Part shown: in pieces, positions 34,793-47,500 of the stretch
How positions within the stretch are numbered: the stretch's first letter is position 1
Layout: each line of letters starts with the position of its first letter
NCBI RefSeq assembly: GCF_026914185.1
Contig: NC_070568.1
Location: 6,283,501 to 6,347,500 of the forward strand
Direction of reading: 5' to 3'
DNA: 64,000 bases
Source: Puccinia triticina
Taxonomy: Eukaryota > Basidiomycota > Pucciniomycetes > Pucciniales > Pucciniaceae
The notes under the pieces: model-generated
What the model saw: the letters and a program-made list of their open reading frames with translations, nothing else
What the model was told of the DNA's origin: nothing
The model's database searches: none
Program-made: the position numbers and the translations under genes

Positions 34793-37700
34793 TCAACTTC
34801 CGGGTCGGTATTTTTGGAAGGCAAGTTTGACATCGTCGATTCCGAACTCAAACTTGGGAACTCCGCCCTTATCATTACCGCCTGACGTGCCGCTTTCAGC
34901 TGGATTACTGTAACATTTCTCCAAGAGGGCCTGCCAATCACCAATCAATCTGATCAATTCCTTTTCGCAGGCGCTCCAGACGGTCTCCATGACTACCGAA
35001 TTCTCAGCTGATGGATTTGCGACATCTGAGAAGTGTTTGTCGACCCGTTTACTTAATGTTTCGATGGATTTTTTGATGTCCTTTTTGTCTTGGGTCGAGA
35101 TTACTCGTTTCAGTGATGTCTTGGTGTATTGACTATGTTGCGGGATTTGGCTAGGTTCCGTAGTTCGTAGCAGTTCATCTATCCCCTGGAAATAGTCCTG
35201 TTTGCTCGAAGTACTTGGTCAGTAAATCTGCTAACCCATAGATGTCAACTTGGAAAGGGCCAAAGCACGAACAATAAAACGAGCCAGTGGTCGTCGAAGC
35301 ACCAGTCGGATATATAAAGCCAGATTGTGATCATACTGCTCTTTTGCTTTCTCCAAAGAAGCTTTTAAGGCAGGTGCATTGATCTTGGACACCGTTGTCA
35401 CAAAGTGATGCATGTTCTCTAAAAATGGGAAACAATTTAGAAAAAATCAAAATAAGAAATTCAGATCAATTCAATTTACCTATGATAAGTGTATGATAAT
35501 TTAGCCGATCCTTGTCGCGATCTTCTTGACTACCACCACCAGCGTTCGCAGCAGGATCCCCCTCACTTTTAGCCATTGTTTGTAGAGCCTCAAACATAGA
35601 CTGGCTGATCTGTTCATAGAGCTGATCGACTAGTTTTCGCGTCGGACAATCAGCCGTTTCTCCGAATTCCATCTGACGTTCCACCCTCAAGACAAAATCG
35701 GGAAACGTGGATATGAAGGATACAACTCCTTTCCGTTTCTTGACTGTCAACCTGGTCGTTTCGATCGCCTTCAATTGTTCTTTAATGTTTTGTTCGAAAA
35801 TGTTTAGCGACCTTTTTTGCTGAACTTCCAATATCTTGTTGAGAAATTCGCTCCGCACAAGGATATCTGATCCAATAACCAAATCTAGCGCCATCATCAC
35901 ACTGATAATCTGCCTGAAAAGCAAGGTTGACGTTTAGTTTTGTAAGATGAAAAATAAAACTACAGGCTAAGCTCACATGGGATCCGCGGCTACCATTGCT
36001 TCAACCCATTCCTTCATCTCTCCAGGTAGGAATCCAAATATCAAATCCATAACGCTTAGGATATCATTGAATTTGCTGTTGACCATAGCTGTCTGCATCA
36101 GGTTGACGGCCGCACGCTTGAAATAGCCTTCCAAGCCAGAATAGCCGGCGTAAGTGATCAAGCCATCTCCGTCCTCCGATCCGGAATGGACATGTAAAAA
36201 ATCGATGACAAAGTTTTGTTCGCGCTGAACGTGAGGAATCAACTGGATCAAAAACTTGTGTAGCGCTTCACCAGCCGTTAAAACATCTGTCGAACTGTTG
36301 GCATCTTTTTTATCTCGCTTCTCAAACTTTGAGAGGGGGTTTCGAGGGACCATCATTTTTGGAGTTGTTGGAGAAAGCTGGGCTGCGAAAGCTGAAGGAG
36401 AAAACTAGCGTTTATATGCGATTAAGGTTTGGATTTCTTCTTCAATGCTACTATCACTTACTAGCTTCAAGTTCTTCTTCATTGGGTTTCCGAACTTTGT
36501 TGCGAAACATCGACATTATTTCCGATATTTCTGTTTTGTGTAGCTCACTGGCAGTAGTAAAGTATGACTGTGGTATGGATGTTAGTGTTTCACATCCTAC
36601 AAAGCTGTAGGTGTGTCGAGTCAGGGATGATAGGTTACTCAACTGCACATAGTTGTTGGTATCTGACCGCATCAATCTCCTTTGTGAACAGTGTCAAGCC
36701 ACAATATCGCTCTAAATATTTCTCCATAGATGAATGTAAAGGCAGCTTCAACTCATTTTTTAACTTGATATTATTCTTATCATTTAATATCAACCCGGCC
36801 TAATGATTTGACAATTAAATTATGCGAGATCGTGATGAGCGAAAGCGTATCGGCGTCTTATATTTGGATGAGAGGAGTTATGAATAACAAACTGACCTGA
36901 TATTTGAACATCACGATGAGGAACTCATAAACACGTTTGCAGAACTGTTGAGCATTTCTTTTGTATTGCTCTACCTTATCGTCCGAAGCAGCAGCCACAG
37001 CCGCGACGTTGTTCATGTCTCTGACGGACAAAATGGCCTTGTAAAGACTGGTCGCGGCCTTCTCAAGCTGGTCGATCCCTTTTTGGCTATCGAGAGGTTC
37101 TTGGGTAAGTGCATCAAGGGCAGTATCAGGAATGCGAATAGTTTGCTAATGAAAACGATGGCATCGGTAAATCATTTAAGGTGGTTGTTTTTAAAAGACT
37201 TTCTATACGGACCATTATATCTTCAATCTCTTCTAACAGAACTCGTTGATTTGAGATTTGCACTTGTAAGCCTCGGTTTTGACTTTCGATGTGAACCACG
37301 TCCTCGTCAACCATCTTCAATTGACCCGCAATTGGTTGTGGGGAAGAATAATGCGGTCAATGCGGATACCAAGGTAACTAGACACAAAGAACTCACGTTT
37401 AGCTGGGTACGATAAAGACTCAATAATGCCTCCATCTTGTCTAACTCAGCCAAGCTCTCGTCGAGATGTGTAACAATTGTTCCAACCCGATCATCATTCT
37501 CAATGATAGCATGGATTTCGGCTAGTTCTAGGGCTTTTAATTCTGTCATGAGCTGATCCTCGATCTGGCTAACAGACTCAGCTGCACCATTTGACGAGAT
37601 TGCACGCCATTGGAATCCCTCTAAGATTTCTTCCACATTAGAGAGTACATCGGGTATGGCAAGATCTGATTCGTCTGACGGTTTTACAGCCTTTGGTTTG

Positions 37701-39221
37701 TCAGACGTTGCCGAAGGCGTATGTGGTTTTTCGCCTAGGAGCGATTCACGAGAGCGAAACGCGCTTTTAGCTGGTGGCGGCCGTGCTGGTTTTGACACGG
37801 ACACTGAGGAGCTAATATCCTGTTCTTCGTCAGCAGTAGAGTGGCGCGAAGGCTCCAGTGTTTCAGCAGTCGGCGGCCGTGGTTCCTTGGTTGGATACCT
37901 GTCTTGATTGGGTCTTAAAGGGGAACTGATTATTCGATTGACAGCAGGACTATCTGGGGCTGTGGGAGTGGTGCGAGAGTGGGAGCGATGGTTCAATGAC
38001 AGGCCAGCCATCGAGATTTTCGGACGGGTAGCCTTGCGGGGTGAACCAGGTGAGCCACCAATACGGCTCTCCTCTTCACCTGAGGTTCGAGACTGCGTTA
38101 TAGAAAGCTTGGGACTTGGAATGGGAGATTCGATTCCGGAGGAGAGCTGGGGGGCATGGTGTGCCCGACGCGATGATTCAGCATGGGAAATGGCAGCGGG
38201 GCTGCTAGTATTGGTGAAGTTTGTGGCAATTGATGGGGCTGGGGTAGCGTAAGACGGGGCACCGCGAGAAGAGATAGGAGTGGAAGAAGGCGACGAAGAT
38301 TGAAAGGATGCTTGAGGGACAGGTGAAGGACGGAGGGTCGATGAAGGCTGTAAAGGGTTGGGTGAAGTAAGCGGGTTGATTGGTCGACCCCTGGCACCAG
38401 TGGTGTTGGATGACTGGGCGGAAGTGACGGGGGACGAGGGTATAGGATTCGAATAGGCGGGGGTAGCTGAAGTGAAAAAAGTGTGTAAGTCAGCTGGTGC
38501 CTAGATCAGGAAGTGCCGGTCGAGATGTGGTTGAGACAAAGATATTGACTAACAGTAGTCGCCATTTGGAAGGCCGATCAGCTGAGGCAATTCACCCTTG
38601 GAGTATTGCCTGAATGATCTAACGAGCACGTCGACGAATTTGTTCCGTTCATTAACATTCTCAGCAAGCCAGGTATAAGACCTTTGGCCGATAATCAAGC
38701 GGAACGCAGATTCCTAGTCGATGGTCATATTGGTGAGATCAGCGTTGGATGGAATGTAGCAGCGTACAGCAAGAGATCGATACAATAGTCAGACTAACAT
38801 CAAGCACCTCAACGGTTCGAAGATCAATGATATCCCAAGTTTTTCCGATCGAAAATGATCCATTGGTATTGCGCTTTGATTTATGGAGAAAAACACGAGC
38901 GGTGGTACCAACTAGGGAGGCAGAATACCGTCAGAGGATAAGTAAATAATAAAAATCATGAAAAGAACAGTTGACAGAAAGCACATACCAGCCAGTAGGA
39001 TATACCTCGGCTTTCGTTCACCGTTAGTTGAAACGTCCTCCCAAGTTTTACAATGAGAAATATACGTCTGGCCGGCTGGATTGATCAGGTGGGAGAAGCC
39101 GATTAGCTGTGGTGTTTTCTGAGGCTATCCAAGGTGACTCACTTTGTCCAGCACTGCCCTTGGAATGAGGCGAGAAGAGCGAAGCGATTATTGAGGAGCG
39201 AATGACATCGATATCCGACAT
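34793..39221 (-). CDS. SEC3: Exocyst subunit SEC3 (EXOC1)
   Basis: Tethers secretory vesicles to the plasma membrane at sites of polarised growth. SEC3 is the landmark subunit that binds PI(4,5)P2 and Rho/Cdc42. Start ATG 39221 (MSDIDVIRSSIIASLF), stop TGA 34793-34795. The N-terminal PH-like Sec3-PIP2 domain is spread over three or more exons: YISHCKTWEDV, KPRYILLA, FLHKSKRNTNGSFSIGKTWD, and FRLIIGQRSYTWL. A long Ser/Pro-rich linker exon follows (38470-37400). The coiled-coil/exocyst core begins at NVEEILEGFQW and continues with DDRVGTIVTHLDESLAELD and HIESQNRGLQVQ. Later exons include YLERYCGLTLFTKEIDA and LIPHVQREQNFVIDFLH, and the last encodes PKFEFGIDDVKLAFQKY. Estimated length about 1,150-1,200 residues, in the usual range. 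Exact borders of the middle exons were not all fixed. Confidence 0.9.
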
Positions 39222-39392
39222 TGAGGCGAGGTCGAAGCAGGCAAAAGTCGAGCGCTCCAAATTCAAGGGTCAGGACAGGTCGCGATCGAGGAGAGTTTGC
39301 CGTTGACCCGCATACATCCTGTTACAGTAGAAGCATATGACATCATCTGGCATCACACCACTCACTGCACACCACCCTACACCCCCCGGCCC

Positions 39393-39554
39393 AAAGTCCC
39401 TGCCTGAGGCTTCGCCGGAGGGACTTCGTCCTATCAGGAATTCTTGCGTGACAATATTTTGAGGGATGTAACAACAAGCGGGCTGAAAGATCCGAAAGTC
39501 ACATACCAGAATTCCTATCCCTCCGGCGAAGCCTCAGGCAGGGACTTTGGAAAG
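39393..39554. mobile_element. Foldback element, AAGTCCC family, GCCTGAGGCTTCGCC ends
   Basis: The left arm starts AAAGTCCCTGCCTGAGGCTT and the inverted right arm ends near 39554. Both include CGCCGGAGGGA and AGGAATTC. Arms about 45-55 bp, spacer about 60 bp. The same arm sequence occurs at 45667 and, inverted, at 47813. No clear target duplication. Confidence 0.7.
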
Positions 39555-41407
39555 TTTGACCACCCGGTACCGAGCACAAGTTCAAGGAAATCAAAATAAA
39601 TATGAATCACTAACTTGACACAAGTCCCCCCTGGTGGGAGGCTCACTGTGGCTGGCGGCAAAGCCGCCCCTGTATTACTGCAAATTTTACGCGGGAGCAG
39701 AAAGTTTGTTTGACTGGGAGGTTTTAATTTTTTTCAACTCCTCCCCCAGCCTCTCCACAGTTCTGCCCCAGGTGAAACTTATACTACATTATTTTATCTA
39801 CAATTTTGTCTACTCATATTTCCTCTATCACAATGCATTGACCTTCAATATATATATTTTTTTCTTCAAAAAATGATGAATATTCAAGTTTTTCAATGGT
39901 GGCTCCACCGGATTGTGAATCTGGGAATCATTTTTTTGGCTACAGTACAAGACACATAAGTGGCTCAAATTCTTCACACGGACAGAACCTACAACTTTAA
40001 GTGCTCAGATTTTTCTTATCATTTTTGCCCTATTGTGAAGCAGATCCTTTCTGCTCCTGCTTGAATCAAGAGATGAATTATAAGCCTCTTCTCATTCTGG
40101 TTTCAAGTATTGCATGTAAATCCGCTTAAGCTTGAACATCTTAAGATTTTCAGTGGGCTAAAGTTATGGCTTTCCAGTCCCAGCACCGGTAAAGATTGGT
40201 TTTCTGTCCAACACAGCTCCAACCTTGTGACATCACCCCCTTATTATTGCCAACCAAAAAAGTTATTAAAAACTGAACTGAGATTTCAGGATGAAATTAA
40301 AATAAATCTTTTGCCAGACTTCTCATCTTCTTCTTGAGAATAAGTGTATCCCACAAATTCAAGTTACGTGATGTAGCACCACAACTATTTATATTCTTTA
40401 AATAGGACTGTGGAGGTTGATACAGAAAATCTCAACCTTCTTACAGACTCAATACAAAAGATTCATGTTATGCTACCAGAAGCAAAGCAGGAGGTGGGTG
40501 GAGTCCATGGGGCCCGCCTATGTCTTTTTTGGCATATTTTGAGCTACATAATAATATCCATTTCCTGGGATGTGAGTGAGAGACTGAGAGTCTCTCTTGG
40601 AGGCACCGTGTTCAACCACCAGGGCCAGAGCAGCCACAGATCCATTCAGCTACTTGGGCAGTACAAACACACAGGAAAATTGAAATTTTAATAATTTATT
40701 GACAGTGGAGTACACAACCCGGGTGGTCTGTCTAGCGCAGAAGATGTATAATAATCAGGCCTTCTGGATGGTTGATTTGGCTGAAGAGGTTTCCTCCGGG
40801 AAGGTGGGGCAAATGTGAGGGCAACATTTTCCCTGCCAAAGCCCTTCCTTCAAAGGTTTCCGTCTCGCTCAAGGGGCACTTCACGCCAGTCCAGGCCACA
40901 GCAGGGCCCTCTAAATCATGGTACTTGAATTAAGGTAAGGAGGCAGATAGCACAGCAGTGACCCACATATCAACTGTTAGCAGTTAAGTTTTTCTTGTGG
41001 TGTGTGAGAGCTATGTACCCAAGTGTGCTATTTGATGAATAGCGCACCAAATCTGGGCTGCTGCCAGTTTATGTGTTGATTCAAGTGTCACGGTGCTTTA
41101 GTTTCAGTGTGTTATGGATAATTGCCTTCTTTTGTCCATGTGACAAAAAGGTACAAAAAAAGCAAGCAAGGAAATGTATGACAAAGGAAAACCAAAACAC
41201 AACATGCAAAAAGAAGACAAATGGAGGTCTAATTTGAGTGTAAGTAAGTATTTGGCTGTACACGTGTGAAAAATGGTGTATGTATTTTCTTGTAATGGAC
41301 GAGAAAGAGTTGGGAGCTTTATTTGAGGATCAAAATTTTGTGATTGCCAATCCCCTGCGACTCTCTTGAAATCGGAGATGAAATCTTGAAATCTGAGTCG
41401 ATCCAGA
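39555..41407. other. Intergenic, no supported gene
   Basis: 1.85 kb. 39610-39640 has a further AACTTGACACAAGTCCC end-like word of the AAGTCCC family. Otherwise AT-rich with short frames only. Confidence 0.4.
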
Positions 41408-43122
41408 TCATTGCAACAATGGATCTCGATCTGCAAGAAGACGAGCGGTCAATTAAAGACTTTCTCGAAAAAGGGAAAAAGATAGAAGAGGAGGTACGTA
41501 CAATGTTTCTGGTTGTTCCCGCTAGTGCAGCCAACTCTGGTTTGGAAGAGTTGACGCTTGTGAACATCCTTGAAGGTCCGAATGTGGTGGCCTGCCATCT
41601 TAGCTTCACCGGCATTACGTGCCTTGATGACCAGATCCTGGGGGTTGTTCTTTGATGCCCTGGAGTTGAAGTTGAGGCCAGCGCCGCGGCTAGGGATGAG
41701 GGCCTGACTAGCGAGCGAGGCCTGTTTCGAGTTAGGTCGACCGGCAAGTCTGGGTACGAGGACCGAGGAGGCCTCTGTGTGGTCCGTGAGCGCCGACGGC
41801 GTGCCGGCAGGGGAGGAAAGCACGGCGAGCCGGGTGATCAGATTGATGTTCCGGTTCCCCGCCTGAGTCGACTGCGAGCCCACCGCGTACGGTAGGAGGT
41901 TCTGCTTGTAGATGTACCGCAACGACCGATGACCTAGCCGGACCCCGTTCGGGAGGACTAGCTCGAAGGCCGAGTCGCCTAGGACGGCCTGCCGCTCCTC
42001 CGGGAGCGAATCGTCGTCTTCGTTGTCCGCTACATCCGACGACTCGCTCGTCATATCTTCCCATTCGTCCTCCTCAACCATACTCGAGATCCTGTTCGCC
42101 TTGGCCTTGTTCTTGATCGGCTTCAGCTTCTTGTACGACGCTCGATAATCAAAGAAGTCAGAGTACTCTAGCCTTTGCTCTTCGGTATCCCAAGCCAGCT
42201 TGCAATGATTCTGAGAATAGAACAAACCGGCAATGATTTAGTATGAAGAGTGTAGTATGTATGGATGTGTGACTGATATCAAGCAAGTAAAAACAAAAAA
42301 TACTTTATCACACATGTGTTTGCGGACGCTTTCGAGTCCTTTGCGGGTCAATGAGGCGTGATCTTGAGGGGCATGGTCGGCGGTGATCTTACCACCGAAC
42401 CCAGTGCCGCAGTAGAGACAGACGTTCCAGACAGCTATCGTTTCTGCGAGATAGGCAAGGAGGCCGGGCCTATCGACGAGGTATTCCTGGTCGGGTAGGA
42501 AGAAGCCGTGGGTGCGGAGCATGTGGGTGAGGGCCTGGTCTGGGTCGGCGAAGCGGACCGAGCTCGAGCGGGGGCAGAAAAGACATTCGTTTGGCTCGAT
42601 CCGCGGCGCCTGGGCAATCCGCAGCTCGATCAGCCGCTCCAAGTCGGCCTTCTTCTGTTCAGATGGGCTTGCATCTATTTCGATCTTCTCGGATAGGTCG
42701 AGGCTGTCCAATTGGGCTATCGGATTTGAGGAGTTCTCGGCTAGATGTCCGATTTTAGTTTGTTGGTGTTTGTTTTCTTTGGGTTGTTGATTGACGGTCT
42801 GATGGTGCTTCTTGCTGACCAGATGGTTGTTTTGGGCGGCCAGAGTATTAAATGACTTCCCGCAGGGCTGACACTGATAGACTTGGGGGCTGGATTGGAG
42901 GCTGGTCGGTTGTTGTCCGTCCTGAGGATCGTTGTTGAACTTCTGGTTGAAGGTCTTCAGGTCGACCGGACTGAGGCCTGCGACTGATCGTTTTGAGTTG
43001 TATCGATGCAGGTCGGTTGTGTAGTGAGCTCGCTGAGTTTGGGCAGTGGTGAATGCGAGTCCACATGACAGACAGGTGTAGGGGTGGCTGAGCTGGATTG
43101 GTGGCTGTCCTGGGTTGTCCAT
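41408..43122 (-). CDS. REI1: Pre-60S ribosome factor REI1 (ZNF622-like)
   Basis: Cytoplasmic zinc-finger factor that helps remove Arx1/Alb1 and mature the 60S subunit. Three exons: 43122-42304, 42210-41502 and 41430-41408. In phase, 516 residues. The last exon is only 23 bp and supplies the end of the family-specific C-terminus NNQKHYRDPLLQ. Start ATG 43122 lies just before the first finger; upstream in-frame ATGs are not needed. C2H2 fingers visible: CLSCGLAFTTAQTQRAHYTT, CQPCGKSFNTLAAQNNH, CLFCPRSSS...HMLRTHGF, CLYCGTGFGG with the following HASLTRKGLESVRKHM. The acidic linker EEDEWEDMTSESSD and GVRLGHRSLRYIYKQNL are conserved REI1 features. Length agrees with fungal homologues. Confidence 0.93.
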
Positions 43123-45666
43123 TGTTGTTTGTGGGTCTCGGCAGCTCCGGGCCGCCCTGGCAAGACTTCCCCAAGTTGGATTCACCATATGCATATTGAC
43201 CCGCGCATGAATAAAGGTCATTTTGCATAATGACTCCGCCAACTGTCGAGGCACTCCGGTAGCGGCCACCATCTGCCAACTTTGGGCTGACCATGCGAAA
43301 GCTGTTTTTTGGCCGGAAAACGACTTTCCTCACGGAAAACAGTTTCCCCTCGAAAACGTGTACCACAGCACCTGTTTCTGGGGGAAATCAGAACTTGTTT
43401 TTCGCTCAAAACAATCAATTTCCAGAAACAGGTCTGACCCTGTTTCTCATGTGTGTTTTCTTTCTGCTGAGCCCCCTCCAACCAAGACACCAGGGCCTCT
43501 CTCGGCCAATGCACCATGTGTACACCACGGAGCGCCCCCAACCGCGGTTTGACGTCGGACGCGATGTGGAGACGACCCCTGCGACCCCACCCTGAAGTTT
43601 TGGTGTCACCCGGAGCAGGAGTGATCGCCACCCGCGGTCGGCGCGGCCTCCCACGTGATTCTCACGTGCGGGGCCCGCGGTCGGCGAATTCCTCAAGTTG
43701 GCCCGCCGTGGGCGCCGCAGTCGGGGTCCGGTGAGCGCGTAACACAAATATAGCTTGCTACCAGGGTCGAACCCAGCACATCACGGCGCTCCAAGGGTCG
43801 TCGAACTACAGCTTGCTACAGTGCCCCCCACGACTTCTGAACTACCCCTACAGGGGGGTTCCAAATTTTGGAGATTTTTTTTCCAAAAAATCTTTTAAAA
43901 GTGGGCTGATGCTGGGCTCTTTTTGGCCCATTTTTTGATGCAAATGTCACATTTCACCAACCAGACCTGGTAACATGCATGATAATAGTCCAAAGTCATT
44001 CAAATTTCACTGGACCCGCTGCCAAGAGAGCAATGAAGAAATATTCTTCACATTGCCACATTCCAAAGAGTGTACTGATGGATATGGCAATCATCAATAA
44101 CTAAGGAGGTACACATTTAAATAAATACCTACACCTGTAGTATGTATGTACATAGATAATTTAGTCTCTAAATACATAATAAATATTCTATAAGTCCATA
44201 GTACATGTCTATAGCCACATACTATGGTCTTAAAACCAGCTGTTCCAAATTTTGCATCTGAAAAAAATGAAACTTTTTTTTGAGGCATTGCACAGACTTC
44301 AAAGTTATATTTTTGAGTTCTCCTACGTCTGTAGGGCTCGAAAATGTATAGTTTACATGTGATACATGTCTGGTGACTTTGAACACATTGTTCAAAGTTT
44401 AATTTTTTTTTGCAGGTGCGGGGTAGTTGAGAAGTTGTGGGGGGCACTGTACACTTGACCGAGAGGCACCGGCCTTGCCGATTAAGACACCAAACATTTC
44501 TATGCTAATTGGTGGTTTATTGTTTCATATCGACCCCATTTCTCCAAATTTTGTCAGACAAAGTCTGCGGATTTGGACAAGACTCTTTTTTTTGTAATTT
44601 CTCACTTATGTAGCCTTTTTCCAAACATGGAAAGAGGCTCAGAAAACATGTTTTTTTTTTAAAACAAAAAAATCATTTCTTGGTTGGCCTAACGCGGGCT
44701 CAACCAGAGTACAACATTGGCGTGCTGCTCAGCGCCAGCCATGATTGCGTTGGCCCACCAGCTGAGTAAAGCTGGTTGGGCTCTTGTCATGCCCAACCAG
44801 CTTGCCCCGTGGGCACGCTGATCAGAGCCGGCATGGGTTGGCTGGGTTAGACACGGCTGACCCATCTGACCGCCCGCGGTGCTGGATGGGTCGGGTCAAG
44901 GGGGGCCCAACCAATCTTCAACACAATCCGATCCCGCGTTCGAAGTCTGGGTGGGCAGGTTGGCGCTTACCCGGGCCAACCTTTTGCCGACCGCGCCGTT
45001 GGGCCCACATCAACCCAAGCTTGAATTTGAGCGGTGGTGTATCAGTCTCTCTCTCATCTCGGACCGATGCAACATATTTATTGGTCCATCTCTCACCTCG
45101 GACTGACCCATGATCACCTTGGACCGAGCCAACAACTCGGTCCGTCTATCCTCCCAGACTGATATTATCAGTCTGAGAGGAATTCTCTCCTTCCTCTCCA
45201 ACCGATGCAACTAGATTGGTTGGAGAGGAAGAGAGAGGGTTCTGCCACCAATACTATGTATTGAGTAGCTCTCTCCCCCTTCCTCTTGGACCGCTCTATT
45301 GGATCGGTCTGAGAGGAATCCTCCCCTTCTTCCTCTCTGCCCGATATACAATTGGTCCAAGAGGAAGAAGGGGAGTGTTCCCCTCAGATTGATACATTGT
45401 ATTGGTCTGATGGGATCTCATCTTGGACCAATACACAATGAATGTATTGGTCTAGTGTTGAGGACCTTCCATCCCCCCTGGACCCATGTGTTATGTATTT
45501 ATGTATGTACATACACAGTTTGGGCCGGGAGAGAAGTGCAGGAAGCCTGCAGTTGTGGTACACAATTATGGGAGGCTGTTTTTACCTCTTGATAAACTGA
45601 ATATTGAAAAAAAGAAAACTGTTTTCCTCGCGCGGGAAAAACAGATTTCATATGGTACAGGCCCTA
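43123..45666. other. Repeat-rich intergenic region
   Basis: 43300-43480 has several GGAAAAC/GTTTTCC and GAAACAGG inverted words. 44690-45010 repeats GGTTGGGC/GCCCAACC. 45010-45470 is a chain of local hairpins (see that entry). No gene. Confidence 0.45.
45010..45470. repeat. Chain of short local inverted repeats around TTGGACC/GGTCCAA
   Basis: Successive pairs can each fold: CTCCAACCGATGCAAC with GATTGGTTGGAGAG, CCTTCCTCTTGGACC with GGTCCAAGAGGAAG, TTGGACCAATACA with TGTATTGGTCT. All share words from GGACCGAT, CTCTCC and their complements. It looks like a degenerate palindromic satellite. Confidence 0.55.
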
Positions 45667-46247
45667 AGTCCCGCCTGAGGCTTCGCCGGAGGGACTTATG
45701 CCCTATCAGGAATTATCGCGTGAGAATTTTGGATATTTGATCCGTGAAAAAGTTATATTCCTGGTCACTCCTGCTGTTCTTGAAACTTGTATTTCCTGAT
45801 GCGCTTCTTTGTCCGCTTATTTTCTATATTTTTTCCATTGCTTGTATACTTGCTCCAATGTTTTTATAAAAATATTTGTAAAATGTTGAATAAAAGGAAA
45901 ATAACTATCATATCCCAGCATACCACCGGGATTTATGAGCACAGACCAACCTATTACTTAAAGCCAAAAACACAATTGTTTGGAGTATTGATTGAGGCTA
46001 GCAAGCCTGATTGAACATGAAAAAAGAAGAGTGCACATACTCATATCACATTGTATCAGAGATGACAATCACGCATGGACTTGTTGTTTCGTGATCCACT
46101 CCGAGCCTGGGGAAATCACCTTTTTTGAAGTTTTTGAGAAATAAAATCAGCACAAAGATGAGGAGGAGATGGTCCCAAATTGTATCAGAAGAAAGAAACA
46201 ATGTAGGCCTGTCCACTACAAGAAAAACTCTAGAAACTGCTTGCAGT

Positions 46248-46724
46248 CAACACTGGGTTGCTACGCTACGCTACGCTATTTCAGCATTACGCGTTAGCGT
46301 AGCGGCAAAAAGCGCCCATCTATTTTGCATAGCGTTAGCGCGCTGTTAGCGCCGCTACGCTGCGCTAATTTTCAGCGGAGCTAACAGCGCGCCAATTCTT
46401 TGTTAGCGTTAGCGCGCCGCTACAGTCGCTACGCTACGCTGCGCTGCGCTACAGCGCTTTTAGCGGAAAAAAAGCCCTTTTTTCCCGCTAAAGGCGCTGT
46501 AGCGCAGCGCAGCGCGCGCTCTTTTGCGCCCTGCATGCGTAGCGTTAGCGCAATTGCGCGCATCTGCGCTAACGCTACGCTATCAGCTAAAATAGCTGCG
46601 CACCGCGTGCGCGTAGCGTTAGCGCATATGCGTGCAATCGCGCTAACGCTACGCTAAAAAATAGCGCATTCGCGCTGCGCTACGCTACGCTAACCGCTAT
46701 GGTTAGCGTAGCGACCCAGTGTTG
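46248..46724. mobile_element. TAGCG/CGCTA palindrome element with 7-bp duplication
   Basis: The ends CAACACTGGGTTGCTACGCT and, inverted, CAACACTGGGTCGCTACGCT match 19 of 20. Direct TTGCAGT lies on both sides (46241-46247 and 46725-46731). Removing the element and one TTGCAGT restores the CACTA terminal sequence GCAGTTGAGATGCA seen, inverted, at the far end. The body is almost entirely strings of TAGCG, CGCTA, GCGCTAACG and their complements, so it can form many alternative hairpins. No frame of interest. I know of no described superfamily with these ends. Confidence 0.8.
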
Positions 46725-46956
46725 TTGCAGTTGAGATGCAGCAAGCTTCAATCAAGCTTCAGCTCAAGCTGGAGTCAAGCACCCAAATTCCGTGCTGGTG
46801 CACCTTGAGTGTGTACCTTGTTCAGCATCTCAATCTTGAACATGCTGGAGTGCTCAATGCTCATGCAGTAGGCTGAGGCAAATGAGCATCACCCGGAGCA
46901 CCCTTTCATTTTCTTTTATTAAACAATCCATGTACCATTGAATCCAGCCATAATAA

Positions 46957-47500
46957 AATAAAAAGGGTATGTACACATGAAAGGGATATGTACAGATAAA
47001 GAAATATGTACACATGAAAGGGGAATGTGAGGAGGTGTATTAACACATAAAAGGGATATGTGCACATGATGAAAGGGGTATGTATGCATGAAAGGGGTAT
47101 TTATGCATGAAAGGTGTTTGTGCAGTAAGGGATATTTGCACATGAAAGGGATATGTAAACATCAGAGGGGTATGTAAACCTGAATGGTAAAAGGGGTACT
47201 AAAAGGGACCTAAAAAACTCAAAGGGGACATGTAAACATGAAAGGGTCATGAACAAATGATGAATGGGGTATGTACACATTGTGAAAGGGATACATGCAC
47301 ATGAAAGGGATATACACACATGAAAGGTGTATGTGCACATAAAGGGCTATGTACACCTTATGAACGCGGTGAATGCATACAAAAGGGATATATGCACATG
47401 AAAGGGGTATGTGCACATGAAAGGGGTATGTGCACATGAAAGGGGTATGTGCACATGAAAGGGGTATGTGCACATGAAAGGGGAATTTGCACAGGTATCA
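46957..47500. repeat. 19-bp minisatellite
   Basis: The unit ACATGAAAGGGGTATGTGC repeats with decay at the left and near-perfect copies at 47393-47480. It lies inside the CACTA element. Confidence 0.88.

Noticed and set aside
46125..46657. Plus-strand frames of 74 and 85 codons
   Set aside because: They lie in the TAGCG-rich element; Ala/Arg/Ser-rich composition comes from the repeat.
46960..47500. CRISPR-like array
   Set aside because: Units are contiguous, with no unique spacers, in a eukaryotic genome; it is a minisatellite.
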